NCBI RefSeq assembly: GCF_046483665.1 | Contig: NZ_JAWOCR010000046.1 | Span: 1 to 64,000 of the forward strand | Direction of reading: 5' to 3' | Length of the DNA: 64,000 nt | Source of the DNA: Thiohalophilus sp046483665 | Lineage (GTDB): Bacteria > Pseudomonadota > Gammaproteobacteria > UBA6429 > Thiohalophilaceae | Part shown: positions 1 to 7,401 of the stretch, one piece after another | Layout of the letters: every line of letters begins with the position of its first letter | Position numbering within the stretch: the first letter of the stretch is position 1 | Notes under the pieces: generated by a model | The model's database searches: none | What the model was told of the DNA's origin: nothing | What the model saw: the letters and a program-made list of their open reading frames with translations, nothing else | Translations under genes and position numbers: made by a program

Positions 1-180
1 TACCCCGCCTCTCTGGAAACGAGAAAAATCTACGAAGCCATTCCCGATCAGGAAGCTGAGAAGCATCATCAAATACGCATTATTGACGAGTCCGGTGAGG
101 ATTACTTCTATCCGGAGGAGTATTTTGTAGATATTGAATTATCCAAAGCTGCGGAAGAGGCCCTGGTAAAGGCGGCATAG
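1..180 (+). CDS. C-terminal part of a small conserved hypothetical protein
   Basis: The reading frame is open from the first base of the window and stops at TAG 178-180, giving 59 residues of a protein whose start lies upstream. The tail is acidic and contains 'DESGEDYFYPEEYF' followed by an amphipathic end. This resembles the C-terminal half of small (about 70-residue) uncharacterised proteins that share a 'YPASLE..KIY..IPD' opening and a 'DESGEDYLYP' core. I know no function for that family. It lies just upstream of a transposase and repeats, so it is on the edge of an accessory patch. Confidence 0.6.
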   Translation, partial: YPASLETRKIYEAIPDQEAEKHHQIRIIDESGEDYFYPEEYFVDIELSKAAEEALVKAA

Positions 181-190
181 TTAAATCAAA

Positions 191-250
191 AAAATTAAAG
201 GGGTCAGAGCCCTTTTATCCGAGTAGGGTAAGCGATTGTGAGCGAACGAG
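191..250 (+). repeat. 60-bp direct repeat, copy 1, containing a REP-like 22-mer
   Basis: Bases 191-250 are identical to 377-436. The first part (195-216) is the REP-like word TTAAAGGGGTCAGAGCCCTTTT. The rest is shared downstream sequence ending in 'agcgaacgag'. No gene is visible in the 333-base stretch 181-513 that holds both copies. Confidence 0.85.
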
Positions 251-376
251 GAACGTTATTGCGCATACAAATGAGTTGCCTGCAGAAGAAGGGGTTAGAC
301 TGCAAATGCACCTTCAAGACTGGATAAAACAAATCGGTTAGGGTGAAGTGAATAACAATAAAAGGGGTCGCCCACA

Positions 377-436
377 AAAATTAAAGGGGTCAGAGCCCTT
401 TTATCCGAGTAGGGTAAGCGATTGTGAGCGAACGAG
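377..436 (+). repeat. 60-bp direct repeat, copy 2
   Basis: This is an exact copy of 191-250. The REP-like word sits at 381-402. The bases between the copies (251-376) contain no ORF of note; a shorter 'aaaggggtcg' fragment occurs at 361-370. Confidence 0.85.
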
Positions 437-438
437 AA

Positions 439-460
439 TTAAAGGAATCAAAGCCCTTTA
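439..460 (+). repeat. Degenerate third REP-like word
   Basis: TTAAAGGAATCAAAGCCCTTTA differs at four positions from the REP-like words at 195-216 and 381-402. It lies 53 bases upstream of the transposase start and in the same orientation as the other two. Confidence 0.7.
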
Positions 461-513
461 CAGAACGACCTGGACTGGCTAATTTTCATTCATGATAAAT
501 CAAGGAGGCAAGG

Positions 514-1209
514 ATGCCCCGCAAACCCCGCTTTTTTCTCCCAGATGTTCCCGTTCATGTCGTCCAGCGCGGCCACAGTCGTGAGCCGGTCTTTTTTGAG
601 GACGGCGATTATTTAGCTTATCGACACTGGTTGGTCGAGGCAGCCCGACGATATAGTTGTGCGGTACATGCCTATGTGCTGATGACCAATCATGTGCATA
701 TTCTTGTTACGCCTCAGGGCAAGTCCGGAGTAAGCCGGATGATGCAATACGTCGGACGGCGTTACGTGCCCTATATAAATTACTCGTACGGCACCAGTGG
801 CAGTATCTGGGAAGGCCGATTCAAGGCCTCGCTCGTCCATGACGAGGAATATTTGTTGACCTGCATGCGCTATATCGAGCTGAATCCGGTTCGGGCCAAC
901 ATGGTCAATGCACCGGGACAGTACCGCTGGAGCAGCTATCGGGTAAATGCCCTAGGCAAGATTGACCCGTTGATTACGCCCCATTCTTTGTATTTACGAA
1001 TGGGCAAGACAGAAGCCAGCCGGCTATCCGCCTACAAATCTTTATTTCAGGCGCATATTGATGACGATGCGCTTAAGGATATCCGGGCCGCCTGGCAGAC
1101 CGGGACACCGCTGGGAAATACCTATTTCAAGGAAAAGATCGAGCGTAAGTTGAAGACCAAGGTCGGGCAGACACGACGCGGACGTCCGAAAAGGGCTTTG
1201 ACCCCTTAA
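514..1209 (+). CDS. REP-associated tyrosine transposase (RAYT, Y1_Tnp/IS200-like)
   Basis: 231 residues, the normal size for single-copy RAYT proteins, which are HUH-type single-strand DNA nucleases linked to REP palindromes rather than classical insertion sequences. The HUH motif is 'NHVHILV' (His60 and His62). The likely nucleophile is the Tyr of 'MRYIELNPVRA' (about Tyr120). The basic tail 'GRPKRALTP' is encoded by the inverted copy of the REP-like word at the 3' end. The start has a good Shine-Dalgarno (AAGGAGGCAAGG) just upstream. No disruption is seen, so the enzyme is probably intact. Confidence 0.9.
   Translation: MPRKPRFFLPDVPVHVVQRGHSREPVFFEDGDYLAYRHWLVEAARRYSCAVHAYVLMTNHVHILVTPQGKSGVSRMMQYVGRRYVPYINYSYGTSGSIWEGRFKASLVHDEEYLLTCMRYIELNPVRANMVNAPGQYRWSSYRVNALGKIDPLITPHSLYLRMGKTEASRLSAYKSLFQAHIDDDALKDIRAAWQTGTPLGNTYFKEKIERKLKTKVGQTRRGRPKRALTP
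1189..1209 (-). repeat. Inverted REP-like word at the transposase 3' end
   Basis: The last 21 bases of the transposase frame, read on the minus strand, are TTAAGGGGTCAAAGCCCTTTT, close to the words at 195-216 and 381-402. The gene is therefore bracketed by inverted REP-like ends, and its last codons and stop come from the repeat. Confidence 0.8.
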
Positions 1210-1324
1210 GAAAATACTCTAAATACACATTAAAATAACGGTTAATGTGAATAAGTTTCGCTGGTATTTGATTTTCTGTACTTGAGGACTATACTTATCA
1301 CCAGATGATAAGGAATGTCACAGC

Positions 1325-1693
1325 ATGCACAGGGACACGGGCCTGGATACCTTGCTTGAGATGGATGGTTATATCCTGGACCAGGGCGAGGGCTACTGGA
1401 TCAAAATTGAGGCAAAACGGCTGGCTAACCCCACGAGTGAGCGCCCGCACGGCATCAGTTACTCGCTTACCCTGCACGATCCCTATAACCAGCGGATACT
1501 GGGTTATGACAATGCCCATGCAGTACAGCAAGCAGGAAATAAAAGCTATTCAGGCCGGCGAGTGGAATACGATCACAAACACCGCTCCATCAAAGACAAG
1601 GGCGAACCCTACGAATTTGTCAGTGCGTATCAACTACTGGAAGACTTCTTTACCGAAGTAGACAGTGTATTGAAAAAGCACAGAGGTTATTAA
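1325..1693 (+). CDS. TumE-type toxin (DUF6516 family) of a toxin-antitoxin pair
   Basis: 122 residues. The pattern of a small basic/acidic protein ending 'YQLLEDFFTEVDSVL', with 'HRSIKDKGEPYEF' in the middle, matches the DUF6516/TumE toxin family. These proteins are found next to a small winged-helix protein, as here: the next gene starts 13 bases after this stop. The start ATG at 1325 has 'aagga' about 12 bases upstream. The biochemical target of the toxin cannot be read from the sequence. Toxin-first order is usual for this family. Overlapping longer frames in this interval are shadows. Confidence 0.75.
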   Translation: MHRDTGLDTLLEMDGYILDQGEGYWIKIEAKRLANPTSERPHGISYSLTLHDPYNQRILGYDNAHAVQQAGNKSYSGRRVEYDHKHRSIKDKGEPYEFVSAYQLLEDFFTEVDSVLKKHRGY

Positions 1694-1706
1694 GAGGCGT
1701 AGCGAG

Positions 1707-2057
1707 ATGAAGAAAATCGTGATCGGTATTATGCCGCAGGAGAAAATCCGTCAGAGAATGCTGGCAATTGCCAAGGGTGAGTACAAACCCAAAAAAGGCG
1801 AGCCCAAAATCTGGTTTACATCCATGAAGTCGATGGCGGAAGTACTGAGTGATAAAAATCGGGATCTGCTGCATGTGATTGCAAACACGAAACCGGAATC
1901 AATGCAGGAGCTGGCGAAAGCCACCAATCGGCAACCGAGCAATCTGTCGCGCACCCTCAAGACACTGGAAAACTACGGGTTTGTCGAGCTGAAGAAAAAA
2001 GATAAGCGGGTTGTGCCAATTGCAAAGGTGACGGAGTTTGAGATTCATGCGGCATGA
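1707..2057 (+). CDS. Winged-helix antitoxin/regulator (HVO_A0114-like, TumA-type)
   Basis: 116 residues. The C-terminal half holds a MarR/ArsR-like winged helix-turn-helix: 'MQELAKATNRQPSNLSRTLK' is the helix-turn-helix, followed by 'LENYGFVEL' and a basic wing 'KKKDKRVVP'. The N-terminal third, with 'KGEPKIWFTSMKSMAEVLS', is characteristic of the HVO_A0114 family of DNA-binding proteins that accompany TumE-type toxins. It lies 13 bases downstream of the toxin and probably neutralises it and represses the pair. 'GAGGCG' before the ATG can serve as ribosome binding site. Confidence 0.75.
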   Translation: MKKIVIGIMPQEKIRQRMLAIAKGEYKPKKGEPKIWFTSMKSMAEVLSDKNRDLLHVIANTKPESMQELAKATNRQPSNLSRTLKTLENYGFVELKKKDKRVVPIAKVTEFEIHAA

Positions 2058-2444
2058 TGGAAACGATGAGTGGTTAAAAATAAATCCCTACGTCCCCTTT
2101 TTGCGCGTCCCCTTTTTGCGATGTTCAACAACCTGTGCCGGGTGTCGGCGTCTGCATCTGGTTAAGTATGGATGATGCGGTCTTACCTGCTGATCTGATT
2201 ATTGCCTGAGACCAGTGTAGACGTGCATCTGTGCCCGAAAAACCGGGGCTTTGAGACGATACCTTAAAGCGCAGGGACTGAGCTGCCTCAAATAAAAGCA
2301 GGCAGGGAAAGTTTGCCTGATGTTATTGAGAAGGTTTGATTTTTTTGTTGGTATGGATTTCCTCGTGATTGATGAATTTCAATGATTAGCGGATGGCAAG
2401 TTTCTATAGTAGGTGTAACTTGACGAAATCCGAGGGAGGAAAAC
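2058..2444. other. Intergenic stretch with a tandem 15-mer
   Basis: There is no credible gene here. Two exact head-to-tail copies of CGTCCCCTTTTTGCG lie at 2091-2105 and 2106-2120, a short word also typical of REP-like debris. The 3' end supplies the very strong ribosome binding site (GAGGGAGGA) of the next gene and a possible -10 (TATAGT at 2405-2410). Confidence 0.6.
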
Positions 2445-3095
2445 ATGACGAATTACAAGCTGCTAATGACAATGGTTGCAGGGATATTTGCGGGTGTAAC
2501 GCTCAGCTGTACTGCAGATACCGAGAACAGCAATAACCCATACGCCAAACCTGATGATACATGGATAAGCATCAGCGGCCGGGTTGAGTCAGTTGAAAGG
2601 GATTCATTCCTTCTCGATTATGGAGAGGGTGTCATAACTGTTGAGATGGATGACGGTGACCGCGATGCGGATGCGTACAAGTTGCTTGAGGGCGACAAGG
2701 TTACTGTCAATGGCTATATTGACGATGATTTTTATGAGCTGACAACGATCGAGGCCGGCAGTGTTTATGTCGAGAAGCTGGATACGTATTTTTACGCCAG
2801 CCCTGCGGACGAAGAAGACATCACTTATAATGTCTGGTATACAGTGCCAGTTGTTCCTGGCGAAGTCCTGGTGGAAGGAGTGGTTACCAATGTAGGTGAC
2901 GAACAGTTTACTGTTAATAACGGGTACAAGTCCATCAAGGTTAGTGTGAAAAACATGGTGCCTGATCCGCTGGATGATGTGGGCTACCAGAAAATCGAAA
3001 AAGGCGACATCGTCAGGGTGACCGGTGATATCAGTGATGATCTCTTTGAGTCCAGGCTAATTAACGCAGACAGTGTTGTCACTCTGTATGATTAA
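2445..3095 (+). CDS. Putative lipoprotein with two OB-fold-like repeats
   Basis: 216 residues. The N-terminus has a short basic region, a hydrophobic core and a lipobox 'VTLSC' (Cys at about residue 22), so the mature protein is predicted to be lipid-anchored. Two similar modules follow: 'ISGRVESVERDSFLLDYGEGVITVEM' region and 'VEGVVTNVGDEQFTVNNGYKSIKVSV' region, each ending in 'GD.V.V.G.I.DD'. This layout recalls periplasmic bacterial OB-fold (BOF/YgiW-like) proteins. No catalytic residues are evident and the role is unknown. A hairpin terminator follows, so it is probably transcribed alone. Confidence 0.7.
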   Translation: MTNYKLLMTMVAGIFAGVTLSCTADTENSNNPYAKPDDTWISISGRVESVERDSFLLDYGEGVITVEMDDGDRDADAYKLLEGDKVTVNGYIDDDFYELTTIEAGSVYVEKLDTYFYASPADEEDITYNVWYTVPVVPGEVLVEGVVTNVGDEQFTVNNGYKSIKVSVKNMVPDPLDDVGYQKIEKGDIVRVTGDISDDLFESRLINADSVVTLYD

Positions 3096-3158
3096 TTATG
3101 GGATTAAATAAATAATTTCCCGGGACTCGGCCAATATTGATTGGCAGGCCACAATAAG

Positions 3159-3190
3159 GCCTGGTGAGTAAAAGTCCGCCAGGCTTTATT
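3159..3190 (+). terminator. Rho-independent terminator after the lipoprotein gene
   Basis: GCCTGG (3159-3164) pairs with CCAGGC (3179-3184), followed by TTTATT. It lies about 65 bases after the stop at 3095. Confidence 0.6.
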
Positions 3191-3368
3191 ATTTGCGAAT
3201 AATGTTTGTGAATGTGAGTTTGTCGATTTGGAAATTCAAAAGACTGAGCAAAATCGGCTTGCATGGTAAAGAGCGATAGCTATTAAACCGGGCAATGAGA
3301 GTTCGTTATGACCGGGTTGTCTCGGTTAAGGGGATAAAATACTTTGCGGAAGCGGTTTGGATGAATAA

Positions 3369-3494
3369 GTATTCCGAATACGAGTCCAGAGAGATTTATT
3401 CGCCACGTTGTTTCTCGCAATGACCTCTCTATCCCGGTCGTTGCGAGCGAAGCAGAGCAATCTTTTGAGCACAGTGATCGGATATTCGGAATAC
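3369..3494. repeat. MITE-like element with palindromic ends
   Basis: The ends are GTATTCCGAATAC (3369-3381) and GATATTCGGAATAC (3481-3494), which are near-palindromes and inverted relative to each other. Inside are two opposed copies of the widespread intergenic word 'cattgcgag': TTTCTCGCAATGAC near 3411-3424 and GTCGTTGCGAGCGAAGCAGAG near 3438. The element has no ORF. It occupies the 518-base gap 3096-3613, in which nothing else but the terminator is apparent. Confidence 0.6.
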
Positions 3495-3613
3495 CTGCTA
3501 AAAGGGTATTTATATTATTCGCCAGTAAAAATAGCTCTCGATGTGTCGAATGATTAAAGCTGTCAGCCCTTGCCGATTATATTTTTCGATCTGAATCAGA
3601 GGGAGCTTCCGGT

Positions 3614-4969
3614 ATGATAAAAAATATTTTCGTTGTCGGGGCGGATGATTTTAACTGCAAACTGCTTGATGATATTCATTCTGATAGTGGTTATGAATTT
3701 CATAGCCTCCTCACTTTCGATGAGGTGAAAGGGGTTGAACGGTATCCTTCTTTCGATGGTCTCATTGATCAGGCCGAATCCGTGCTTGGCCATTTTAAAG
3801 GTAGCATCGATGCTATCGTCGGGTACTGGGATTTTCCGGTCAACTCCATGGTGCCTGTTCTGTGTGAGAAGCATAACCTGGTGTCGCCTACGCTTGAGAG
3901 CGAGCTCAAATGTGATCACAAGTACTGGAGTCGTTGTGAGCAAAAGAAGGCTATCCCCGAGCATACGCCGGCTTTTGAGTCACTGGATCCTTTTGATGAA
4001 AACGCGGTAGAAGATATCCGGATGGCTTTCCCGTTCTGGATAAAACCGGTAAAATCAACGGATTCATTTCTTGCATTTCGTGTTAATAGTCGCAAGGAAC
4101 TGGGTGAGGCATTGGCAAAGATCCGGGATGAAATCGATTACATTGGCAAGCCCTTTAACGAACTGCTGGCCCATGCGACTGTGCCTGAGCACGTCAGAGA
4201 AGTGGAAGGGCATCACTGTATCATTGAGGAGATGATATCCGGTCATCAATGCACTATCGAAGGTCATGTATACAATGGCGAGATTATCGTCCATGGCGTG
4301 ATCGACTCGTTCAATTACCCGGGAAGCTCGTCTTTTTTGCGCTATGAGTATCCTTCGCAACTTCCTCAGGATGTCAAGGACTCGATGATCGAGACATCCC
4401 GGAAAATCATGTCACATATTGGTTTTGATAACGGCGCCTTTAATATCGAATATTTTTACGATATGAATACAGATCAATACATGTTACTTGAGATTAACCC
4501 CAGAATTTCCCAGTCCCATAGTGAAATGTTTCAGTTCGTCGACGGCACCTCGAATCATCAGATTATGGTGGAACTGGCTCTGGGGAATAAACCGGATTTC
4601 AAGGCCCGTGCAGGTCGATTTGATAGTGCTGCCAAGTTTTACTTGCGACGTTTTGCGGATGGTACCGTCAGCCGGGTTCCCGGTGCCGATGAAATCGATC
4701 GCATACTCGAGTCTGTGCCCGGAGTTGACATTGATATCAATATTGAAAAAGGCGCACAGCTGTCCAGGTTAATAGAGCAGGACAGCTACAGTTTCGATCT
4801 GGCAAACATCTATATTGGTGCCGGAGATACCCGGGAACTTCTGGAAAAGTTTCGTAAGGTGGTCGAGGCTCTGCCGATTGAAGTCGAGGAGGAAGACAGT
4901 CGCGATTGGAAACAAGCCGCACTACAGGCAAGTCATGATGTCGTTTTTCTCAACGATGTTTTCAAATAA
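3614..4969 (+). CDS. Orphan ATP-grasp ligase of unknown substrate
   Basis: 451 residues. A Rossmann-like start 'IKNIFVVGADDFN' is followed by an ATP-grasp fold at roughly residues 120-330: 'FPFWIKPVKST' is the nucleotide-binding Lys strand, 'IIEEMISGHQCTIEGHV' the second, and 'MLLEINPRISQSHSEMF' the metal-binding Glu-Ile-Asn-Pro-Arg motif. Proteins of this fold join a carboxylate, via acyl-phosphate, to an amine or similar group. There is no partner enzyme, carrier or peptide gene next to it, so the product cannot be inferred. All ATP-grasp core residues appear present, which suggests an active enzyme. Confidence 0.8.
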   Translation: MIKNIFVVGADDFNCKLLDDIHSDSGYEFHSLLTFDEVKGVERYPSFDGLIDQAESVLGHFKGSIDAIVGYWDFPVNSMVPVLCEKHNLVSPTLESELKCDHKYWSRCEQKKAIPEHTPAFESLDPFDENAVEDIRMAFPFWIKPVKSTDSFLAFRVNSRKELGEALAKIRDEIDYIGKPFNELLAHATVPEHVREVEGHHCIIEEMISGHQCTIEGHVYNGEIIVHGVIDSFNYPGSSSFLRYEYPSQLPQDVKDSMIETSRKIMSHIGFDNGAFNIEYFYDMNTDQYMLLEINPRISQSHSEMFQFVDGTSNHQIMVELALGNKPDFKARAGRFDSAAKFYLRRFADGTVSRVPGADEIDRILESVPGVDIDINIEKGAQLSRLIEQDSYSFDLANIYIGAGDTRELLEKFRKVVEALPIEVEEEDSRDWKQAALQASHDVVFLNDVFK

Positions 4970-5087
4970 AATCAGCAAAGTGTGGTAGTAAAAAATGATT
5001 TTCATCGGGCAGAGGTCGGCAGGACCTGCCTTGTGCCCTCCCGCGTTCATAAACCAAAAATATAAAGCACTTCGAACCCTTGATAAT

Positions 5088-5093
5088 TATAAT
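5088..5093 (+). promoter_or_regulatory. Candidate -10 box immediately before the TrhA gene
   Basis: A perfect TATAAT ends seven bases before the preferred ATG at 5100. No Shine-Dalgarno is visible before that ATG. If used, transcription would begin at or next to the start codon, that is, a leaderless message. No clear -35 box is present. Confidence 0.35.
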
Positions 5094-5099
5094 AGTAGT

Positions 5100-5714
5100 A
5101 TGAAAAAGGGTGAGCGCTTCAATACGATATCGCATCTCGTCGGCGCCACGCTCGCGCTGGCCGGGATCGTGGTGCTGCTGGTTGTGGCGACAAACAGCGG
5201 TGACGAGTTTAAAATTGTCTCGTTCAGCGTGTACGGCGCCATGCTCTTCCTGCTGTATTTGGTCTCGGCGCTTTATCACGGTCTGCGCGGGCAAGCGAAA
5301 CGGGTGTTTCGTGTTCTGGATCACCAGGCGATCTATCTGCTGATTGCCGGCACCTATACCCCCTTTACACTGGTGACGCTGCAGGGCAGCACGGGCTGGT
5401 GGTTGTTCGGGGCTATCTGGGGACTGGCGGCGCTGGGTATCGTGATCGATGGTGTGTTTCGTGATGGCATACGTATTGTGCCGTTCATTATCTATTTTCT
5501 GATGGGCTGGCTCATCCTGTTTGCACTCAAGCCCTTGCTGGACGGTTTGGCTTTCAGCGGTTTTATCTGGCTGCTGAGCGGGGGGCTTTTCTATACGGGC
5601 GGGATTGTCTTTTTTGCTCTGGACCGTCGCTATCCGTGGATGCACGGACTGTGGCATCTGTGTGTTCTGGCCGGCAGCGTTAGTCATTATGTGTCTATCC
5701 TGGTTTATGTCTGA
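5100..5714 (+). CDS. TrhA/hemolysin III family membrane protein (PAQR superfamily)
   Basis: The ATG at 5100 gives 204 residues, the family's usual length; a longer frame from 4995 adds 35 residues with no family resemblance. Seven hydrophobic segments are visible. Diagnostic motifs are 'FNTISHLVG' near the N-terminus, 'SALYHGL', 'DHQAIYLLIAGTYTPF' and the C-terminal 'HGLWHLCVLAGSVSHY', which provide the conserved Ser, His and Asp residues thought to bind metal in PAQR proteins. Bacterial members (TrhA, YqfA) affect membrane fluidity homeostasis; 'hemolysin' is a historical name. It stands alone, without an operon partner. Confidence 0.85.
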   Translation: MKKGERFNTISHLVGATLALAGIVVLLVVATNSGDEFKIVSFSVYGAMLFLLYLVSALYHGLRGQAKRVFRVLDHQAIYLLIAGTYTPFTLVTLQGSTGWWLFGAIWGLAALGIVIDGVFRDGIRIVPFIIYFLMGWLILFALKPLLDGLAFSGFIWLLSGGLFYTGGIVFFALDRRYPWMHGLWHLCVLAGSVSHYVSILVYV

Positions 5715-5828
5715 AGACATGAACCAGGTGCAGTCAGCGGGTCGGATGCCGGCCTGTTTCATATGCCGGCCGGATACATGACCCGTTGTCCGTCCCCCGG
5801 TTTGAGCTGACCGGGAGGCAGCGAATGT

Positions 5829-6281
5829 TTATTCCTTCAGGTAAGGACGCAGATACGGAAGGAGGGTATCCAGCATGTCGCTGTCCTCCACCCGGGTGTA
5901 ATCCTTTTCAATGTGGTGGCTGACCTTCTGGCTTGACTCCTCATCCAGATGTTTATTGACAAGACCATGAAAGTGGGGCGAGCTGACGATAACCAGATTG
6001 TTGAACTGATTCTCACTACGCGCGTGGTTAAGCATTTCTGCCAGTTCCCGGGCAAAGCGGTCCTTTTCATACTCTTTGGGCTCGGTCGGTTCCGCGTAAC
6101 TGCCGTGCCCTTCACGGTTGACGTCGCTCTGGTAGGCGCCGGGGCGATCGCTGGCCAGATCCTCGCCTTTCATGCGGCTTTGTTCGTGCGAGAAGCTTTT
6201 CAACCGTTCGAGATCGGACTTGACCAGGTTGAAAAGGCGGGCTTCGCTGGCGCTGGCAACAAGCACCCAGGTATTATTCAT
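5829..6281 (-). CDS. Host attachment protein family
   Basis: 150 residues, matching the host-attachment family (Host_attach), named from a plant-associated bacterium but common in free-living proteobacteria. The opening 'TWVLVASASEARLF' and the 'NNLVIVSSPHFHGLVNKHL' segment are the conserved core, and the ending 'DTLLPYLRPYL' is also typical. The fold resembles eRF1 domain 2-like proteins. Its true function is unclear and the family name should not be taken as evidence of a host. It is transcribed alone and is convergent with the TrhA gene. Confidence 0.85.
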   Translation of the reverse strand: MNNTWVLVASASEARLFNLVKSDLERLKSFSHEQSRMKGEDLASDRPGAYQSDVNREGHGSYAEPTEPKEYEKDRFARELAEMLNHARSENQFNNLVIVSSPHFHGLVNKHLDEESSQKVSHHIEKDYTRVEDSDMLDTLLPYLRPYLKE

Positions 6282-6502
6282 GGCATTTCCCCTGTTTGGT
6301 GTAATGGGACATTGATTTCAAATCATAGCCGGTTCGCCGGGCAAGATGTACTACTGATAGCGCAAACTGTGTGAGTCCGGATTTGCTCATTATTGTCGAA
6401 TCCGTGTGCACTGTGTGCGATTAATGGGCAAAATTGCAGGATGATAAATGACACCAGGAATCGTTCTCCGGGGCTTTTGCTTCTTTTGACGGACCGGATC
6501 AA

Positions 6503-6814
6503 ATGACGCTGACAGGATTGCTCGTCTTCATTCCCGTTGCTCTGCTGGCGGTATTGTGGTGGAAAGGGATGGGCAGCAAGGAGATTGCGCGTCGAGCCGG
6601 TGTTCGGGGTTGCCGTGAAGCCGGGGTCCAGTTTCTCGACGATAGCGTCGCGCTGTACCGGCTGCGAGTGCGGCGCGGACCGCGTGGTGCCCTGGCGCTT
6701 TACCGGTTATATAGCTTCGAATTTACCAGTAGTGGGGAACGTCGCCATCACGGTTACATCCATATGCTGGGAGATTACCCGCAAAAGCTGGAGATGGATC
6801 CTTATCCTGAATAA
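6503..6814 (+). CDS. DUF3301 small membrane-anchored protein
   Basis: 103 residues: one N-terminal membrane segment (about residues 4-21, 'TGLLVFIPVALLAVLWW'), then a soluble, Arg-rich domain with 'CREAGVQFLDDSVAL' and 'YSFEFTSSGERRHHGYI'. These are hallmarks of the gammaproteobacterial DUF3301 family. No function is established. In other genomes the gene sits in housekeeping surroundings. It appears to be a single-gene unit here. Confidence 0.8.
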   Translation: MTLTGLLVFIPVALLAVLWWKGMGSKEIARRAGVRGCREAGVQFLDDSVALYRLRVRRGPRGALALYRLYSFEFTSSGERRHHGYIHMLGDYPQKLEMDPYPE

Positions 6815-7352
6815 GTTTTATTCCCCCGTCATGATGTTTGAACTGAATTCAAAGAGATCTCCGGGCGGAACACCGGCTGTCGGGGTGTGCCCTGTGCGGA
6901 CTGGCGGGGTAATATAAAGTTGACCAATAAACTCGGGTACAGTGAATGACGCACAGGGGGGGTTGGCACGGAAACCCGCTCGCCGACGCGGTGCGATTTA
7001 TCAGGCTACTCGAACTTTCGTTGTTCAACTCACTCAAGGGTTTTAAATTTCGGGAAAATATCGTGTTCAGAGGCTGGTATCTGGTCTGCCCCGCGTGGGC
7101 AAAATATCCAGGTTTATCGGTCAGGTATTACTATATTAGCAAATACTAAAATAAGATGATTGACGGATTCCCGCCAATTACATTCAGACTGTCCAACCAG
7201 CTGGCGCCGGGAGCCACTCCGCGCTACAATTCCGGGCCTCACCCCGCCGGGCTGAGGCATTATCAACTTTCGGAATGTCGGATAAAAAACGTTTATCGTG
7301 ATTGTCTGGCCGAACCGCAAGAGCAATGTTAATCTTGGCGCGTTATTGCTGG
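6815..7352. other. Long intergenic region upstream of aprMBA
   Basis: I see no credible gene. A plus-strand frame of 67 codons at 6946-7149 lacks family resemblance or a ribosome binding site. A GCCTCA...TGAGGC hairpin lies at 7236-7258. The length (over 500 bases with 7353-7401) suggests a regulated upstream region for the highly expressed apr genes. Confidence 0.5.
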
Positions 7353-7368
7353 TGTAACGACAGTTACA
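7353..7368. promoter_or_regulatory. Perfect 6-4-6 palindrome upstream of aprM, candidate operator
   Basis: TGTAAC-gaca-GTTACA is a perfect inverted repeat ending 33 bases before the aprM start. The spacing of the arms suits a dimeric helix-turn-helix regulator, such as one of the Crp/Fnr class, but the half-site is not the standard FNR or CRP sequence. The binding protein is unknown. Confidence 0.4.
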
Positions 7369-7401
7369 AATCATAAACAATAAATAGAGGAAGTGTCTCA
7401 T

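Noticed and set aside
4962..5762. Long minus-strand open frame of 266 codons opposite the TrhA gene
   Set aside because: It is rich in Gln, His, Arg and Asp with no family motif and lies antisense to a convincing membrane protein; it is a shadow of that gene's codon bias.
6946..7149. 67-codon plus-strand frame upstream of aprM
   Set aside because: No ribosome binding site, no family resemblance, and it ends in an AT-rich promoter-like stretch.
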